From JAAXHB01 sp965214945 (lineage in GTDB: Bacteria; Actinomycetota; Acidimicrobiia; Acidimicrobiales; Aldehydirespiratoraceae), in assembly GCA_965214945.1 (NCBI GenBank), contig OZ244029.1:1798001-1862000 (forward strand): a DNA stretch of 64,000 nucleotides. The letters run 5' to 3'. Below, piece after piece: positions 44,097-53,900 of the stretch (position 1 is its first letter; each line of letters opens with the position of its first letter). A program made the position numbers and the translations under genes. The notes under the pieces are model-generated. The model was not told the DNA's origin. It did not search any database and worked only from the letters and a program-made list of their open reading frames with translations.

Positions 44097-44119
44097 CCAG
44101 CTGAGTCGGCATGAGCCTG

Positions 44120-44155
44120 CCTCGAGCCTCCTGTGTCCCGGGCGCAGGCTCGAGG
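44120..44155. terminator. 10-bp inverted repeat upstream of the STAS gene
   Basis: CCTCGAGCCT and AGGCTCGAGG face each other across 16 bp. It lies after the 32-bp repeats and before a TATGTTGTATAG stretch. It may be a regulatory hairpin in a 5' leader or a terminator. No T-run is present, so the class is uncertain. Confidence 0.3.
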
Positions 44156-44252
44156 GGTGCTATGTTGTATAGAGGTGAATTCGCGTGCTCACTCCGCCGC
44201 GGCCGTGGCATGTTGGGATGACGACGACCCTTGACGGGACATCAGAAAGGAC

Positions 44253-44600
44253 TTGGATTCGGTGCGAATAGAAGTATTTCGGGAAGACCAAACCCTGATC
44301 GTAATGACCGAGGGCCGCGTAGACGGCACCACGGCCCGTGAGTTCCACGAAAAACTGGAAGCGGCGGTCACCCCTGAAGACGACGCCGTCATCCTCGACA
44401 TGGAGAGGCTCTCATACATCAGCAGCGCCGGTCTGCGTGTGGTTCTGATAATTGCCAAGGCGTTGCAGAAGCAGAACTCGAAGTTCGCCATTTGCGCGCT
44501 CTCGATCCCGATTCGAGAGGTCTTCCAGATGAGCGGCTTCGACAAGATCATTCCCGTTCACGATTCTCGCGTGGAGGCGCTGGCCTCTCTCGGAGGCTGA
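44253..44600 (+). CDS. STAS-domain anti-sigma-factor antagonist
   Basis: The 115-residue protein is an RsbV/SpoIIAA-type STAS protein, controlled by phosphorylation of a Ser in partner switching. TLIVMTEGRVDGTTAREFHE leads to ILDMERLSYISSAGLRVVL, with the Ser in the conserved SSAGLR position. The start is TTG 44253 with AAAGG just upstream; GTG 44262 is an alternative. The Amt gene follows 77 bp later, and a PP2C phosphatase lies beyond, convergent; no RsbW kinase is in the window. Confidence 0.88.
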   Translation: MDSVRIEVFREDQTLIVMTEGRVDGTTAREFHEKLEAAVTPEDDAVILDMERLSYISSAGLRVVLIIAKALQKQNSKFAICALSIPIREVFQMSGFDKIIPVHDSRVEALASLGG

Positions 44601-44677
44601 CCAGCTGACCATCTGTGGCTGACCATCTGTAATTGGGCCAGCGCCACACACAAGCACACAAAACAGGAGGAATACAC

Positions 44678-46081
44678 TTGAGAACACACCTCAATGTTCT
44701 TTCACCCCGTCGATTCAGTCTTAGGGCGATGGTGGCTGTTGCTGCAATTGTCACCATTGTCCTGTTGACAGTTCGGCCAGCCTTGGCTCAGACGACCGGT
44801 GTAAGCGACGAGACCGCGTTTATCTTCAACACCTTTTCATTCCTGATATGGGGTGCACTGGTGATGTGGATAGCCGCGGGCTTCACGATGCTCGAAGCTG
44901 GATCGGTGCGCACCAAGAACGCCTCTATGATCTGCTTGAAGAACATCGGCATCTACTCAATTGCCGGCATCGCCTACTTCTTCATCGGTTACAACCTCAT
45001 GTACGGCGAGACAGTCGCCGGCATCATCGGCTCATTCGACTTCATGTACGGACCTTCCGACGCGGAGATCGCCCTGGTCGACGGGGAAGAGGGTGCCACG
45101 GTGGCAGCCGTCCTCGAGGAGGGCAGCTACTCCACGATGTCGGACTGGTTCTTCCAGATGGTCTTCGTGGCAGCTGCAGCCTCTGTCGTGTCCGGTGCTT
45201 TGGCTGAACGAGTAAAGATGTGGCCCTTCTTCCTGTTCACACTGATTCTCAGCGCAGTGATCTATCCGATTGTCGGAGCGTGGCAGTGGGGCGGCGGATG
45301 GCTAAGCGAGCTGGATTATGTAGACTTCGCCGGTGCGTCAATAGTGCACACTACTGGGGGTTGGGCCGCTCTTGCAGGTATCTTGGTCGTCGGGCCCAGG
45401 CTGGGGAAGTTCCGCCGCGATGGTACCGTCAGACCGACTCCGCCTTCCAATATACTCATGGTGACTCTGGGTGTCTTCATCCTGTGGTTCGGCTGGTTCG
45501 GCTTCAACGGCGGATCTCAGTTGGCTCTGGGAAGCGTCGTCGATGCGGTATCGATGAGCCATGTGCTTGTCAATACCAACCTGTCGGCGGCGGCCGGGGT
45601 GGTGACTGCTCTTGCGATCTCCAAACGCATCCTCGGACGCACCGATTTGTTCGCCGGACTGAACGGTGCCATCGCCGGGCTGGTTGCCATAACCGCCGAT
45701 CCTGATTTCTCGAGTCACTACTTGGCGCTGATCGTGGGAGCTGTCGCCGCTGTGGTCTGCGTTCTCGGCCTGAAGCTTCTGGAGAAGCTCAAGCTAGATG
45801 ATGTCGTCGGCGCCATCCCAGCTCACCTTTTTGCCGGTGCTTGGGGTGCTTTGTCCGCAACGTTCACAGACGGAGCCAACTTCTTTGTTCAATTGCTCGG
45901 TCTGGTTACCATCGGTGCCTTCGTGTTCTCAACGTCGTGGGTGGTGTGGAAGGTGCTCGACCTTGTGTTGCAGCTCCGGGTGTCTCCACAGATCGAACGC
46001 ATTGGACAGGACGCCGGAGAACTCGGGATCGAGTCCTATCCGGAGTTTGTGCTCCTACCAGAAGAAGACTACGACGACTGA
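44678..46081 (+). CDS. amt: Ammonium transporter (Amt/MEP/Rh family)
   Basis: Amt proteins carry ammonium into the cell. The 467-residue product starts at TTG with AGGAGG 7 nt upstream, has a probable signal peptide ending RPALAQ, and eleven or so helices. Motifs are AGFTMLEAGSVRTKNASMIC, GAWQWGGGWLSEL, SIVHTTGGWAALAG (first pore His) and GAIPAHLFAGAWGAL (second pore His). The tail LLPEEDYDD is acidic. No glnK/PII gene is adjacent. The linkage to the STAS gene is unusual. Confidence 0.93.
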   Translation: MRTHLNVLSPRRFSLRAMVAVAAIVTIVLLTVRPALAQTTGVSDETAFIFNTFSFLIWGALVMWIAAGFTMLEAGSVRTKNASMICLKNIGIYSIAGIAYFFIGYNLMYGETVAGIIGSFDFMYGPSDAEIALVDGEEGATVAAVLEEGSYSTMSDWFFQMVFVAAAASVVSGALAERVKMWPFFLFTLILSAVIYPIVGAWQWGGGWLSELDYVDFAGASIVHTTGGWAALAGILVVGPRLGKFRRDGTVRPTPPSNILMVTLGVFILWFGWFGFNGGSQLALGSVVDAVSMSHVLVNTNLSAAAGVVTALAISKRILGRTDLFAGLNGAIAGLVAITADPDFSSHYLALIVGAVAAVVCVLGLKLLEKLKLDDVVGAIPAHLFAGAWGALSATFTDGANFFVQLLGLVTIGAFVFSTSWVVWKVLDLVLQLRVSPQIERIGQDAGELGIESYPEFVLLPEEDYDD

Positions 46082-46092
46082 CTAGCGGTGTG

Positions 46093-46125
46093 CTGTTCAC
46101 GATGGCGTTACGCCATCGTGAACAG
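46093..46125. terminator. Perfect 15-bp hairpin between convergent amt and PP2C genes
   Basis: CTGTTCACGATGGCG pairs exactly with CGCCATCGTGAACAG across a TTA loop, just past the amt stop and before the PP2C-regulator stop. Its position between convergent genes and the lack of any ORF suggest a bidirectional terminator. No T-run follows, so it may act differently. A GCGAACCTCGCGACC tandem repeat lies next to it (46133-46160). Confidence 0.6.
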
Positions 46126-46186
46126 CCTCTCGCGAACCTCGCGACCGCGAACCTCGCGACCCTCGTGAGCAGCGATATTTAGGCTC

Positions 46187-47353
46187 TCAAAAGCCAGACC
46201 CGTTATGGCGAAGTATCAGACAAGTCAGATCATCGGATTGCGCAGCGTCCCCAGCGAAGTCGCTCACTGCTCCGAAGATAGTATCGTTGGCCTCACGGCA
46301 TCGCTGAGGCGGAGCTTGCGCGAGCACATTCTGTAGACGCTCGACTCCGAATTCCTCGCCCTCGCCGTTCATGGCCTCGGTGACGCCATCGGTATAGAGC
46401 ACCACAGTGTCGCCGGCAGAAATGGTAACGGAACTCTGGTCATACCGGTAGTCAGGCAGCACGCCTAGTGCGATCCCCTCAGTTGAGGGAAGCAGGCTCG
46501 ACGTGCCGTCGGCGTGCACAATGAGCGGAGGGTTGTGCCCGCCGTTAGCATAAGTCAACGTCGCATGAGCCGGATCGTACACGGCGTAGAAAGTGGTGAC
46601 GAACATCATCGCATCGTTGTCCTCATTGAGCAGGCCGTTGACCTCTCGCAACACTGAACCAGGATTGAGCCTGCCTACGGCCGCGCCCTTCAGCAGGGTG
46701 CGGGTGGACATCATAAAAAGAGCTGCGGGAACGCCTTTGTCGGAGACATCTGCAATGGCCAGACCAATCCGACCGTTTGCCAGACGCATCACATCGAAAA
46801 AGTCACCCCCCACACTGCGGGCCGGTTCCATGCTGCCGAAGATCTGGTAGTGGGGGCTCTCGGGGAACTGTGTGGGCAGTATCGACTGCTGCATCTGCCT
46901 GGCTATGTCTAGTTCCTTCTGTAACGAGACGAGCTGGTCTCGCGACGACAGCGCCTCGCGCCACTCGGCGATGTGAACCAGCGTCCGGTCGATGGTAACC
47001 CTCAGATCCTTGAAGTCGAGCGGCTTAGTCACAAAATCGAACGCGCCTCGGTTCATTGCCGTGCGAATGTTGCGCATGTCGCCATATGCGGAGATGATCA
47101 CAGCGCGTAGGTTGGGGTCGACCAGAGGTATCTGCTCAAGCAGCGTGAGTCCATCCATGCGGGGCATGTTGATATCGGAGAGCACCATTTCGATGCCCTT
47201 GTCTTGTTCCAACCGCTCCAATGCTTCCACACCATTGCCGGCGAAGACGAACTTGTAGCGACCGGCTCGAATACCGCGCCGCATGCGCTGCAAGACCAGC
47301 GGCTTCACATCCGGCTCGTCGTCGACCACTAGGATCTTGTATGGTGCTGGCAT
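46187..47353 (-). CDS. Response regulator with PP2C-type (RsbU/SpoIIE) phosphatase domain
   Basis: The 388-residue protein has a receiver domain at 1-125 (ILVVDDEPDV, phosphoacceptor Asp60 in VLSDINMPRMDG, and TKPLDFKDL), a coiled linker (LQKELDIARQMQQSILP), then a PP2C/SpoIIE phosphatase (SVGGDFFDVMRL, IADVSDKGVPAALFMM, LYTDGVTEAMN, DDLTCLIL). Such proteins dephosphorylate STAS partners in response to a histidine kinase. The STAS gene 2 kb away is an obvious candidate target. ATG 47353 or the adjacent GTG may be the start. Confidence 0.92.
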   Translation of the reverse strand: MPAPYKILVVDDEPDVKPLVLQRMRRGIRAGRYKFVFAGNGVEALERLEQDKGIEMVLSDINMPRMDGLTLLEQIPLVDPNLRAVIISAYGDMRNIRTAMNRGAFDFVTKPLDFKDLRVTIDRTLVHIAEWREALSSRDQLVSLQKELDIARQMQQSILPTQFPESPHYQIFGSMEPARSVGGDFFDVMRLANGRIGLAIADVSDKGVPAALFMMSTRTLLKGAAVGRLNPGSVLREVNGLLNEDNDAMMFVTTFYAVYDPAHATLTYANGGHNPPLIVHADGTSSLLPSTEGIALGVLPDYRYDQSSVTISAGDTVVLYTDGVTEAMNGEGEEFGVERLQNVLAQAPPQRCREANDTIFGAVSDFAGDAAQSDDLTCLILRHNGSGF

Positions 47354-47488
47354 CACTCCATCTTCCAGTTGTAGATCCGCTCTTCAGGACCGCCAGTACG
47401 ATTCCCGATCAAGATTCCGCGGTCGCGTTTGAGCGGCACACAGCATACCCACACAGCATACCGGCAACAGCGTAGCCGCCTATTGCGG

Positions 47489-47510
47489 ATCCATCATGCT
47501 TATGATGGAT
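47489..47510. terminator. 9-bp hairpin in the 307-bp gap before the defence operon end
   Basis: ATCCATCAT and ATGATGGAT pair across GCTT, followed on the plus strand by GTTCTTCTGG. The gap between the PP2C gene start and the helicase stop (47354-47660) holds no gene. Besides this hairpin it has a CACAGCATACC duplication (about 47438-47463). Could be a terminator or operator. Confidence 0.3.
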
Positions 47511-47660
47511 GTTCTTCTGGGAGTGGTTCTGTACGTTGAATTCCGACAGCACCACCTCAGACGCCGTGACCTCACAGATGGTTGATGATGGACGCCTTGT
47601 TCGTGGTAGTCACTCTCTCAACCGGACGCCCTCCAACCGACGCCCTCTCTGGCGAGCCCG

Positions 47661-50600
47661 CTAAACGGAAGCGTATGAGCAGAGCGTTTCTAGCAGCTCG
47701 TCCAGCAGCGGGCTGCCCCAGGTGAGCAGCCGCAGGCCGGGAAGCTCCTGGTACAGGCTCGGGTCGAAGGTCACGTCGTGGCGGTCGGTGTCCAGTGTGA
47801 GCCGCCACACGCCGAGTCGGTCGGCGTCCTCGGTGAGCCGCTCCAGGGCGGACGGTATCGACAGCAGCCGGTCGCGCAGCTCCGCAAGAGTCATCTCGGG
47901 CTGCAACTCGTGGGTGAAACGAGGCACGGAGTCGAGGTCCTCGAGGCGCACGGACGCTCGCTCGAACCGGTCGAACAGCGCGTTGAGATAGGTCGCCGCC
48001 TGCTGGGTGGTGCGTCGCCCCATGGCGGCCTTGGCGATGACGTTCTCAGTGGCGGCCAGCACCGGCGCGGCGTTGCCGATCACGTTGGAGAACCAGTCGT
48101 GGCTGCTGCGGATGCGCCGGTACACGTCCTCCTCCACGGTGCCCTCATAGAAGAAGTTGCTGACCTGCACCTCGGGCCGGCCGCCGATGCGGTCAACGCG
48201 GCCGATGCGCTGCTCCACACGTGTGAAGTTCCAGGGCAGGTCGAAGTTGACCAGCCAGCCGCAGGTCTGAAGGTTGAGACCCTCCGACATCGAGTCCGTT
48301 CCGAGCAGGATCCTCACCTCACCCCGCCGGAACCGCTCCTTGACCTGCTCCTTGCTGACCCGCACCCACTCCGAGCCGTTCCAGCATTCGCCTCTGCCTG
48401 CGTAGTAGCAGGCCAGGACGCCGCTGTAGGTGCTCAAGAGCTGCCGGCGGATGTAGCGGAGGGTGTCGCGGTACTGCGTAAAGACGACTGCCGTGTCGTG
48501 GGCGCCGGACTCGAAGTTGCGGTGCAGCAGGTCGTAGACGGCGGCCATCTTGGGCTCGTCGGGCTGCTGTTCGCTCAGCTCGGCGATCAGAGTGTCCAGT
48601 TCGTTTAGCTCAGCTTGGAGGTCGCGACCCGCCAGCACCCGATCCAGCGCCGCCGGGTCGTCGAGCCCCGTTTCGAAGGCTGCGAACCCGTCCAGCGACT
48701 CCGCGGCGTAGCGGTCGTCTTCGTCGATCAGAACGCTCAGGTTGAACTCCGCTGTCCGATCATCGGTCGGGTCTAAATCTGCCCAGAACTCGACCCGGCC
48801 CGACTGCCCCAGCCGAGAATGCCGCCGGCTTAGAGCAGCTCGCCGTCTCTTCAGCGACTCGCCGATGGCATGGAAGCTCGATGTCAGCCGCCGCCGGTAA
48901 ACGGTCATGATGAAGCCGAGCGGCGCGCTCTTGCCCCCGACGGCCCGGTAGGCGTCGTAGTAGCCCAGAATGTATTCCTCGAGGCGGTTGTAGACGCTCC
49001 TGGCTGCGCCCAGTTCGTAGAAGCAGTCATCGATCCGGCGCCGCGGTATAACGGTGTCGGGATCGAGCACTCCGGTCTTCGCGTACCGCCTCAGTGTGGC
49101 CCGGGTGGTGCGGAACACCCGGTCGCGCACCGGCGTGTTGACCCGCAGCCAGTCATCCCAGAACTGTCTCGTCCTCACGGGCACGTCGCCAGGCCGGAAC
49201 ATGCCCCGGTTGTGGAACTCCCCGATGCGCTCTGCCTCCACCCAGCCCGCGCCCGCTTCGAGCCGTGAGACAACGTCAGGATCGGGGGGCACGTCGTTTA
49301 GGTGACCGGCCAGCATCTTTTGAAGCAGGCGCCATTCGCGGTCTTCGAAAGGCTCCTGAAGCGTCTTGTAGTAGCGCTCCATGTCGGCGGCGCCGGTATC
49401 CCAGACCGGCGGCAAGCCGAACAGGTTCAGCAGATCCCACAGGTCGCAAGTGTTGAGCTGCATCGGGGTGGCCGACGCCAGCAACAGCGCCTCGAACATG
49501 TGCTGCTCTCGCAGCGCTATCAAAGTTGCGAGCATCTCGTTGGGCTTGCCGGTCGGCTTCGATCCGCGCCGTCTGGCATGGTGGGTCTCATCCACGAACA
49601 CCAGATCCCATCCGGGCCCGTCAAGCAGTTCGTCTCGATTGGACCGCATGCGGGCCAGGTGCGACGACGCCAGCAGAAGCGGCGCCGACCGCCAGCGGTT
49701 TCGCCCCGGTTCCAGCGCCTGTTCGGCGCCGCCGGCCCAGCACAGGCGCCGACCCTCCAGCCGAGGAACGTCGAGCAGGAACTTCTCGGCCAGCTCCTCC
49801 TGCCACTGGATCAGCAGCGACGCCGGCACCAGTATCAACGCGCTCGCTATCCGCTCCGACAGCAGCAACTCCCGCAGCACTAGCCCGGCCTCGATGGTCT
49901 TGCCCAGGCCAACCTCGTCGGCCAGCAGATAGGAGCGGGGCCAGGTGTCGCAGACGCGCCGGGCGATGGCCAGCTGATGGGGCCAGGCTTCGATGCCGCT
50001 GGAGACCAGCCCCACACCGGTTCTGCTGGCCGGTGCGTCTCGGATGGCTGCGATGCTTTCGCGGTCGGCCTCGCTCAGCTCGAGCGCCGGGTGGGGTTCG
50101 AGCGGGTCCAAGCTCGGCGGCGCCCATGCGTCGTCGTCGGGCAGCAGCGCTATCAGGTTCGCTTGCGCCGCGTCCGGCAGGGGCAGGACCCGCCAGCCGG
50201 AAGTGTCATCGCCCCGCCAGAGCCGCTCGAACTGGTCGGCAATCCCCTGCCCGTAGTTGCTCCAGGTCTCGGCCTGCCACGACGGAAAGACACTGAAAGA
50301 CTCGTAATTGTGCTGCCAGCCGGTCTCAGACTCGTTGATGCTGCCATCGAAGGCCAGCCGGTCGCCGCGGGCGTCTGTGAGAACACCGGACTTGAGGTGA
50401 AAATACTTGAAGTGGCTCTGATCGCCGGCCAAAGGCGTCCCGTGGTCGTCGCAGGGCAGACCCACCCGGATCGTCAGACGTTGCTGGCGGACCAACCAGG
50501 CGATCACTTGCAGGCGCCGCCGGGCTACGTCGTCGGCCGTCAGCTGGTGGAGTGCCAGGCGGTCGGCTAGCACTTCCTCCAGCGGGACCTTGCCCAGCAG

Positions 50601-50948
50601 GGCCTGCTGGTCGGCTTCGGTTAGCTTCGCCCCCACCAAGAGGCGGATCGCGCCGTTGTTGGCGATGAAGCGGGCCATGCCGGACGCGACCGACAGGAAA
50701 GAAGACGAAACAAAGTAGCCCGCCATTCGCTCGTAGCGCACGGCCCGCGATAGCACAGGGACGTAGAAATCGGCCAGCAAGTCGTCGTCGCCCGAGGAGT
50801 AGCGGGTTCTAATATCAAGCCGCCTGAAGCCGCCTGGAGAAGCGCTTCGAGAACTCGCCCGCGAACCCTGGGACGAAACACCTGTCGAACCGATCTTAGA
50901 ACTTCCCCGTGAAGCGCCCTGCAGGCGTTGCTTTGAGGGGACGGTCAT
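47661..50948 (-). CDS. SNF2-family helicase with N-terminal phospholipase D-like domain
   Basis: The 1,095-residue protein is the last gene of the defence-type operon. Residues 1-40 are Ser/Gly/Arg-rich. About 50-250 is a PLD-like nuclease domain (YFVSSSFLSVASG, FHLKSGVL, AFDGSINESETGW). About 320-590 is the SNF2 ATPase: LLADEVGLGKTIEAGL at 341-356 (Walker A) and VFVDETHH at 450-457 (DExH). The second RecA lobe has VVFTQYRDTLRYI, LGTDSMSEGLNLQ and EQRIGRVDRIGG. Likely DNA-acting. Only HxK-type halves of the PLD motif are clear, so nuclease activity is unproven. Confidence 0.9.
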   Translation of the reverse strand: MTVPSKQRLQGASRGSSKIGSTGVSSQGSRASSRSASPGGFRRLDIRTRYSSGDDDLLADFYVPVLSRAVRYERMAGYFVSSSFLSVASGMARFIANNGAIRLLVGAKLTEADQQALLGKVPLEEVLADRLALHQLTADDVARRRLQVIAWLVRQQRLTIRVGLPCDDHGTPLAGDQSHFKYFHLKSGVLTDARGDRLAFDGSINESETGWQHNYESFSVFPSWQAETWSNYGQGIADQFERLWRGDDTSGWRVLPLPDAAQANLIALLPDDDAWAPPSLDPLEPHPALELSEADRESIAAIRDAPASRTGVGLVSSGIEAWPHQLAIARRVCDTWPRSYLLADEVGLGKTIEAGLVLRELLLSERIASALILVPASLLIQWQEELAEKFLLDVPRLEGRRLCWAGGAEQALEPGRNRWRSAPLLLASSHLARMRSNRDELLDGPGWDLVFVDETHHARRRGSKPTGKPNEMLATLIALREQHMFEALLLASATPMQLNTCDLWDLLNLFGLPPVWDTGAADMERYYKTLQEPFEDREWRLLQKMLAGHLNDVPPDPDVVSRLEAGAGWVEAERIGEFHNRGMFRPGDVPVRTRQFWDDWLRVNTPVRDRVFRTTRATLRRYAKTGVLDPDTVIPRRRIDDCFYELGAARSVYNRLEEYILGYYDAYRAVGGKSAPLGFIMTVYRRRLTSSFHAIGESLKRRRAALSRRHSRLGQSGRVEFWADLDPTDDRTAEFNLSVLIDEDDRYAAESLDGFAAFETGLDDPAALDRVLAGRDLQAELNELDTLIAELSEQQPDEPKMAAVYDLLHRNFESGAHDTAVVFTQYRDTLRYIRRQLLSTYSGVLACYYAGRGECWNGSEWVRVSKEQVKERFRRGEVRILLGTDSMSEGLNLQTCGWLVNFDLPWNFTRVEQRIGRVDRIGGRPEVQVSNFFYEGTVEEDVYRRIRSSHDWFSNVIGNAAPVLAATENVIAKAAMGRRTTQQAATYLNALFDRFERASVRLEDLDSVPRFTHELQPEMTLAELRDRLLSIPSALERLTEDADRLGVWRLTLDTDRHDVTFDPSLYQELPGLRLLTWGSPLLDELLETLCSYASV

Positions 50949-50949
50949 C

Positions 50950-50995
50950 TGGCGTGCTGCGACCTCACCGCTGAGACCTCACCGCTGCGATCTCA
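50950..50995. repeat. RBS-carrying tandem repeat before the helicase start
   Basis: Three imperfect copies of GCGGTGAGGTC(T/G)CA on the minus strand fill the gap between the DUF1156 stop and the helicase ATG. Each contains GGTGAG, so the duplication repeats an RBS-like sequence. The effect on translation is unknown. Confidence 0.7.
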
Positions 50996-53900
50996 CCAGC
51001 GAACTGCGCCCGCACTGCGGCCGGTTGAGTCGTCGATGCTGAGCTGCTCAGGGTCTTCGGCCGGGTCTGGAGGAACTTCGATGTCAGGGAAATACGTGTT
51101 GACAAGATCTTCCAGCATTTTGGCTTCGGCAATGTTCCACGTGCCTTTCGCTTTGGTGCGGGGCACAGCTCTGATCAGCGCTTGCAGGCAGTCTGCGAAG
51201 CGCCGATCCCGTGTGAGGCCTCGCTGATCGAGCCAGCCTTTGGCAGCCCTCAGGCCGTCGAGTTCGGTGATGTACAAGGCGGTGTGCACTGCGTCTACCG
51301 CCGTTGGGAAGCTCTCCCGGTTGCGGTTGACGCCAGCGAGGTGTTCGTCTCCGTCGCGGCGTAGCCGGCGACGAGGTTCCAGTAGGGTGACTTTGCCCGA
51401 CTTGGCGACGAGGATTTTAGCCTTCTGCAGTTCGGCAAGTTCGAGCCCGCCTGTGGCCAGGGCCAGGCGACGGGCGTCGTCGAAAGAAAAGCTGCGAGCC
51501 CTGAATGTGTCCCAGGCCGCGATCACGAAGTCGCTGACGGCATCGAAGGCGACTTCGCGCCCGACCAGTCGGATGCGCTGGTGGCGTGTCACCTCGGCTC
51601 GGGCCACGTGAAGTGCCTCTTCGGGGCGCAGCCGTCGGGAGCGACCATCTTCATCGGTGTCGCCGGAGTAGACCGGCCAGTACCGCGACAGTACCGAAAG
51701 GGCCGGGCCGTAGGTCGATAACAGCAGGTTCACCCCAGTCAGACCTTGTTCATCGGCGCGGCTCAGCGCCTCTGAGGTTGCGGCGCGTATCTTGGCCTCA
51801 ATCTCGCTGAGGTAGACCCGCTCGCTCTGGTCGGGTCGGTTGGGCCGCTTGCGGCACACCAGAAAGATCGTCGAGTTGACCGAGTTCTGACGGGCCTGAT
51901 GCAGCGAGGCCGGCGACTCGGTGCTCATCGGCCACGAGGTCTCGATAGTGAAGCCCGCGTCCAGCAGGGATGCCCCGAGACCGTCCCAGGCGTCGGCCGC
52001 CTTGTGGGTGAACATCACGCACATAGCACCGTCGCGGCGCAGGATGCGGCGGCACTCGACGAAGATGGCCTGCATCTTGAACCGGTAGTCGTTGTGCGCC
52101 AATTCGTTGGCTCGCCGGCCCACAGCCGCGAAGCGGGCCTTGTTTTTTACCGCCTCGTCTTGCTTGTCGGTCAGTTCGTCTTCGAAGAAGTCTGGCCAGA
52201 GCCGCCCCAGAGTGCGTTTCTCCCACACGTAGAAGTAGTCGGACAGCTCGGCGTACATCACGTTGTCGTAGTAGGGCGGGTCGATACACACCAGCTCGAA
52301 GCTGCCCGACGGGATGTCGGGCATGTGCCCGGCGTTTCCCCGGGTCACCCAGATCCGCTGCCCGGCCTCCCCCGCAGTAGCGTCGCCGGCGGCAGCGCCG
52401 CTGGACGTGCGCGGCCCTGTGGGATCGTCAGGCAAACGGGCGGGATTGTTGGCGGTTGTGGCTCTACTCGGCATGTGCTGCCCGGTGGGATCGTCGGGCA
52501 AACGGCCTGACCGGTCTTCATTTGCAACAGGCAGCAGGCCGGCGATGCCTTTGTAGGCGTCGAGCATCTGCTTTAGACACCATGGGTACAGCTGCTGACC
52601 GGCCTCGAACTCCGCGAAAGTCTTCTTGAAAGGGAAGGCATGCATATCGAAGGTGCCGCGCAAGTGTTGGCGGCCAATCATCCACGTTGCTTGGCGTGAG
52701 TTCCAATTGAGAGCCTTGCCTTGGAGCATGGCCAGAAGTGCCAGCACCGCATCTGCTTGGTCGTCGTCTCCGATGGCGGCGCGGACCTCGCCGATTAGCT
52801 TGCGGTACTCCTCCACGAAACATCCGTGCACCAGCAGTTGCCGAGAAGTGAACATGTCGCGCCAGCGCGTCGCCCCGTAGTTGAGCAGATCCTTCGTCTT
52901 GTTGCCCTTGGGTACAGATTCGGTCGGCAACACATTGTGGAGTTTCCAGCGGGGCAGCAGCTGTTTCAGCTCGACTTCGGCCGCGGCCAACGCGTCCAAG
53001 TCGGTCTGCGTAGGCGACCTTAAGCCGCGGCCCTTGGAAGTTCGGACAGCCACCGCGTACAGCACCTCGCCCATGTGGCCAGCCTGCGCCTCGGCCCGGA
53101 TGTAGGCACCGTCAATTACCAGATGATCCCATGGCGAGACGGCCTTGCCCCGCGACCAGGTGGCCGTCCGTTTGGTGTTGAAGTCAATATCGGAGCCCTC
53201 GACCACCCGATACTCGGGCTCATCGAGCTCCACGCCGTCTCGGTGGGTGATCAGCCTTACCGCCACCGGCTTTTTGCCTCTTCGCAGCGACCAGTCCCCC
53301 ACCAGCGGCACGGTCTTGCCAGTGCGCGGGCAAGCGATTGTCCGAGCCCATATGTAGCCAACTACCCGCTCCACCTTGCTCTCAAGTTGGAAGCAGGGTT
53401 GGAGGCGATCCTGGAGGCGACTGACTAGCTGCTTGCCCCAATGTTTCAAGTCGTCTATCAGCTCCGGCCCGTGGCGCGCTGGCAGTTCCACCCCGGCCCT
53501 CAGCACGCCAGACGCCACCGGGTTCAGGTCGTTGGCATGGATAGCCAACCCGTAGCGCAGTGCTTCGAAAGGAATCGAGCCGCCGCCCGCAGTTGGATCC
53601 GACATTGTTGGCAGCCGACCCCATATGGTCTTCAGAACCTCGTGCAGCAGCTCCAAGTTCTGCGGAGTCGGGGTGTTCCTGAACGCCTGTTTGTAGCCGT
53701 ACGCGTTCCCAGGCAACCTCTTGCCCTCGGCTTTGGCATCATCGATGCGTTTGCGGGCTGCCACCGGGTCGCCCCAGATGCCACACAGTTCTAGGAACCA
53801 TTCGCGGTAGTCCTTGGCTGTGGCTAGTTCACGGTTGTGTGGGAAGCGCTCGGCCAGTTCCGGGCTCCAAGCGGGCATCAGGCTGCCCAGAACGGCTGCG

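Noticed and set aside
43800..44252. Cobalamin riboswitch before the B12-dependent nrdJ
   Set aside because: No B12-box-like core was found on the nrdJ strand.
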